From NCBI GenBank assembly GCA_017306155.1, contig JAFKJB010000019.1:21312-85311 (forward strand): DNA of 64,000 nt, written 5' to 3'. Below are positions 63,776 through 64,000 of the stretch, one piece after another. This DNA comes from Nitrosospira multiformis. Lineage in GTDB: Bacteria; Pseudomonadota; Gammaproteobacteria; Burkholderiales; Nitrosomonadaceae. The translations under genes and the position numbers were made by a program. The notes below the pieces were generated by a model. The model saw only the letters and a program-made list of their open reading frames with translations. It did not search any database and was not told the DNA's origin. The stretch's first letter is position 1. Every line of letters starts with the position of its first letter.

Positions 63776-63866
63776 AGCGGCTTCGGTTATTTCAGCCTTT
63801 CAATGTATCGGTCTCAACCTTAACCTCTGATCTCCTCCTTGAGCGATCAGGGTCAGCGCGTCGATC

Positions 63867-64000
<134 letters not shown>

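Overview
The window is a stretch of chromosome from an ammonia-oxidising betaproteobacterium, most likely Nitrosospira or a close relative. The strongest clue is the right edge: the last 134 bases encode, on the minus strand, the C-terminus of AmoC (ammonia monooxygenase subunit C). The pepP-ubiH, dusB-fis-purH-purD-hemF and glcDEF-ftsK neighbourhoods and two TonB receptors with Fur-like sites agree with this. The genus is an inference; no rRNA is present.

Layout. 1-7843: housekeeping genes in one direction (pepP end, a membrane protein, ubiH, dusB-fis, purH, purD, hemF). 7918-7993: tRNA-Ala(CGC), the attachment site of an integrated element. 8108-16336: a phage-satellite-like element with a P4-type integrase, an AlpA-like regulator, small proteins, a Spo11/TopoVI-A-like Toprim protein, a winged-helix protein followed by four interrupted palindromes, then a capsid-protease-portal-HNH head module under its own promoter. 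It has no tail genes and is cut off inside the HNH gene. 16337-20586: a second island joined there, with an hsdR lacking its nuclease end, a YgjP-like metalloprotease and an unknown protein. 20609-26245: SNF2 and SWIM genes, a PrlF/YhaV toxin-antitoxin pair with a perfect operator palindrome, 60-bp direct repeats on both sides, and a RelBE pair whose toxin is frameshifted.

26420-32480: a JmjC/cupin-like protein, an OLD-like AAA ATPase with a variable-looking tripeptide-repeat N-terminus, a guanine-deaminase-like enzyme, a GNAT protein and a Mut7-C RNase-like protein. 32725-34505: tRNA-Lys(CTT), a frameshifted integrase remnant, a YhhJ-type ABC permease and the tail end of a truncated RbbA. 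35026-51360: two TonB-dependent receptors enclosing a DUF2127 protein, an exonuclease/GIY-YIG fusion, several small exported proteins, a decayed IS481-type transposase, an RND efflux pair and a lone receiver protein. 52253-55654: a Pmp3-type peptide, a glycosyltransferase and a rubredoxin-reductase-like flavoprotein. 56067-60941: tartronate-semialdehyde reductase and glycolate oxidase glcDEF, which together fit salvage of 2-phosphoglycolate in a Calvin-cycle autotroph. 61196-63526: ftsK. 63867-64000: the amoC end, apparently a stand-alone copy because ftsK rather than amoA lies downstream.

The most unusual part is 8-26 kb: a truncated capsid-encoding satellite joined to the remains of a defence island, with several decayed toxin genes.
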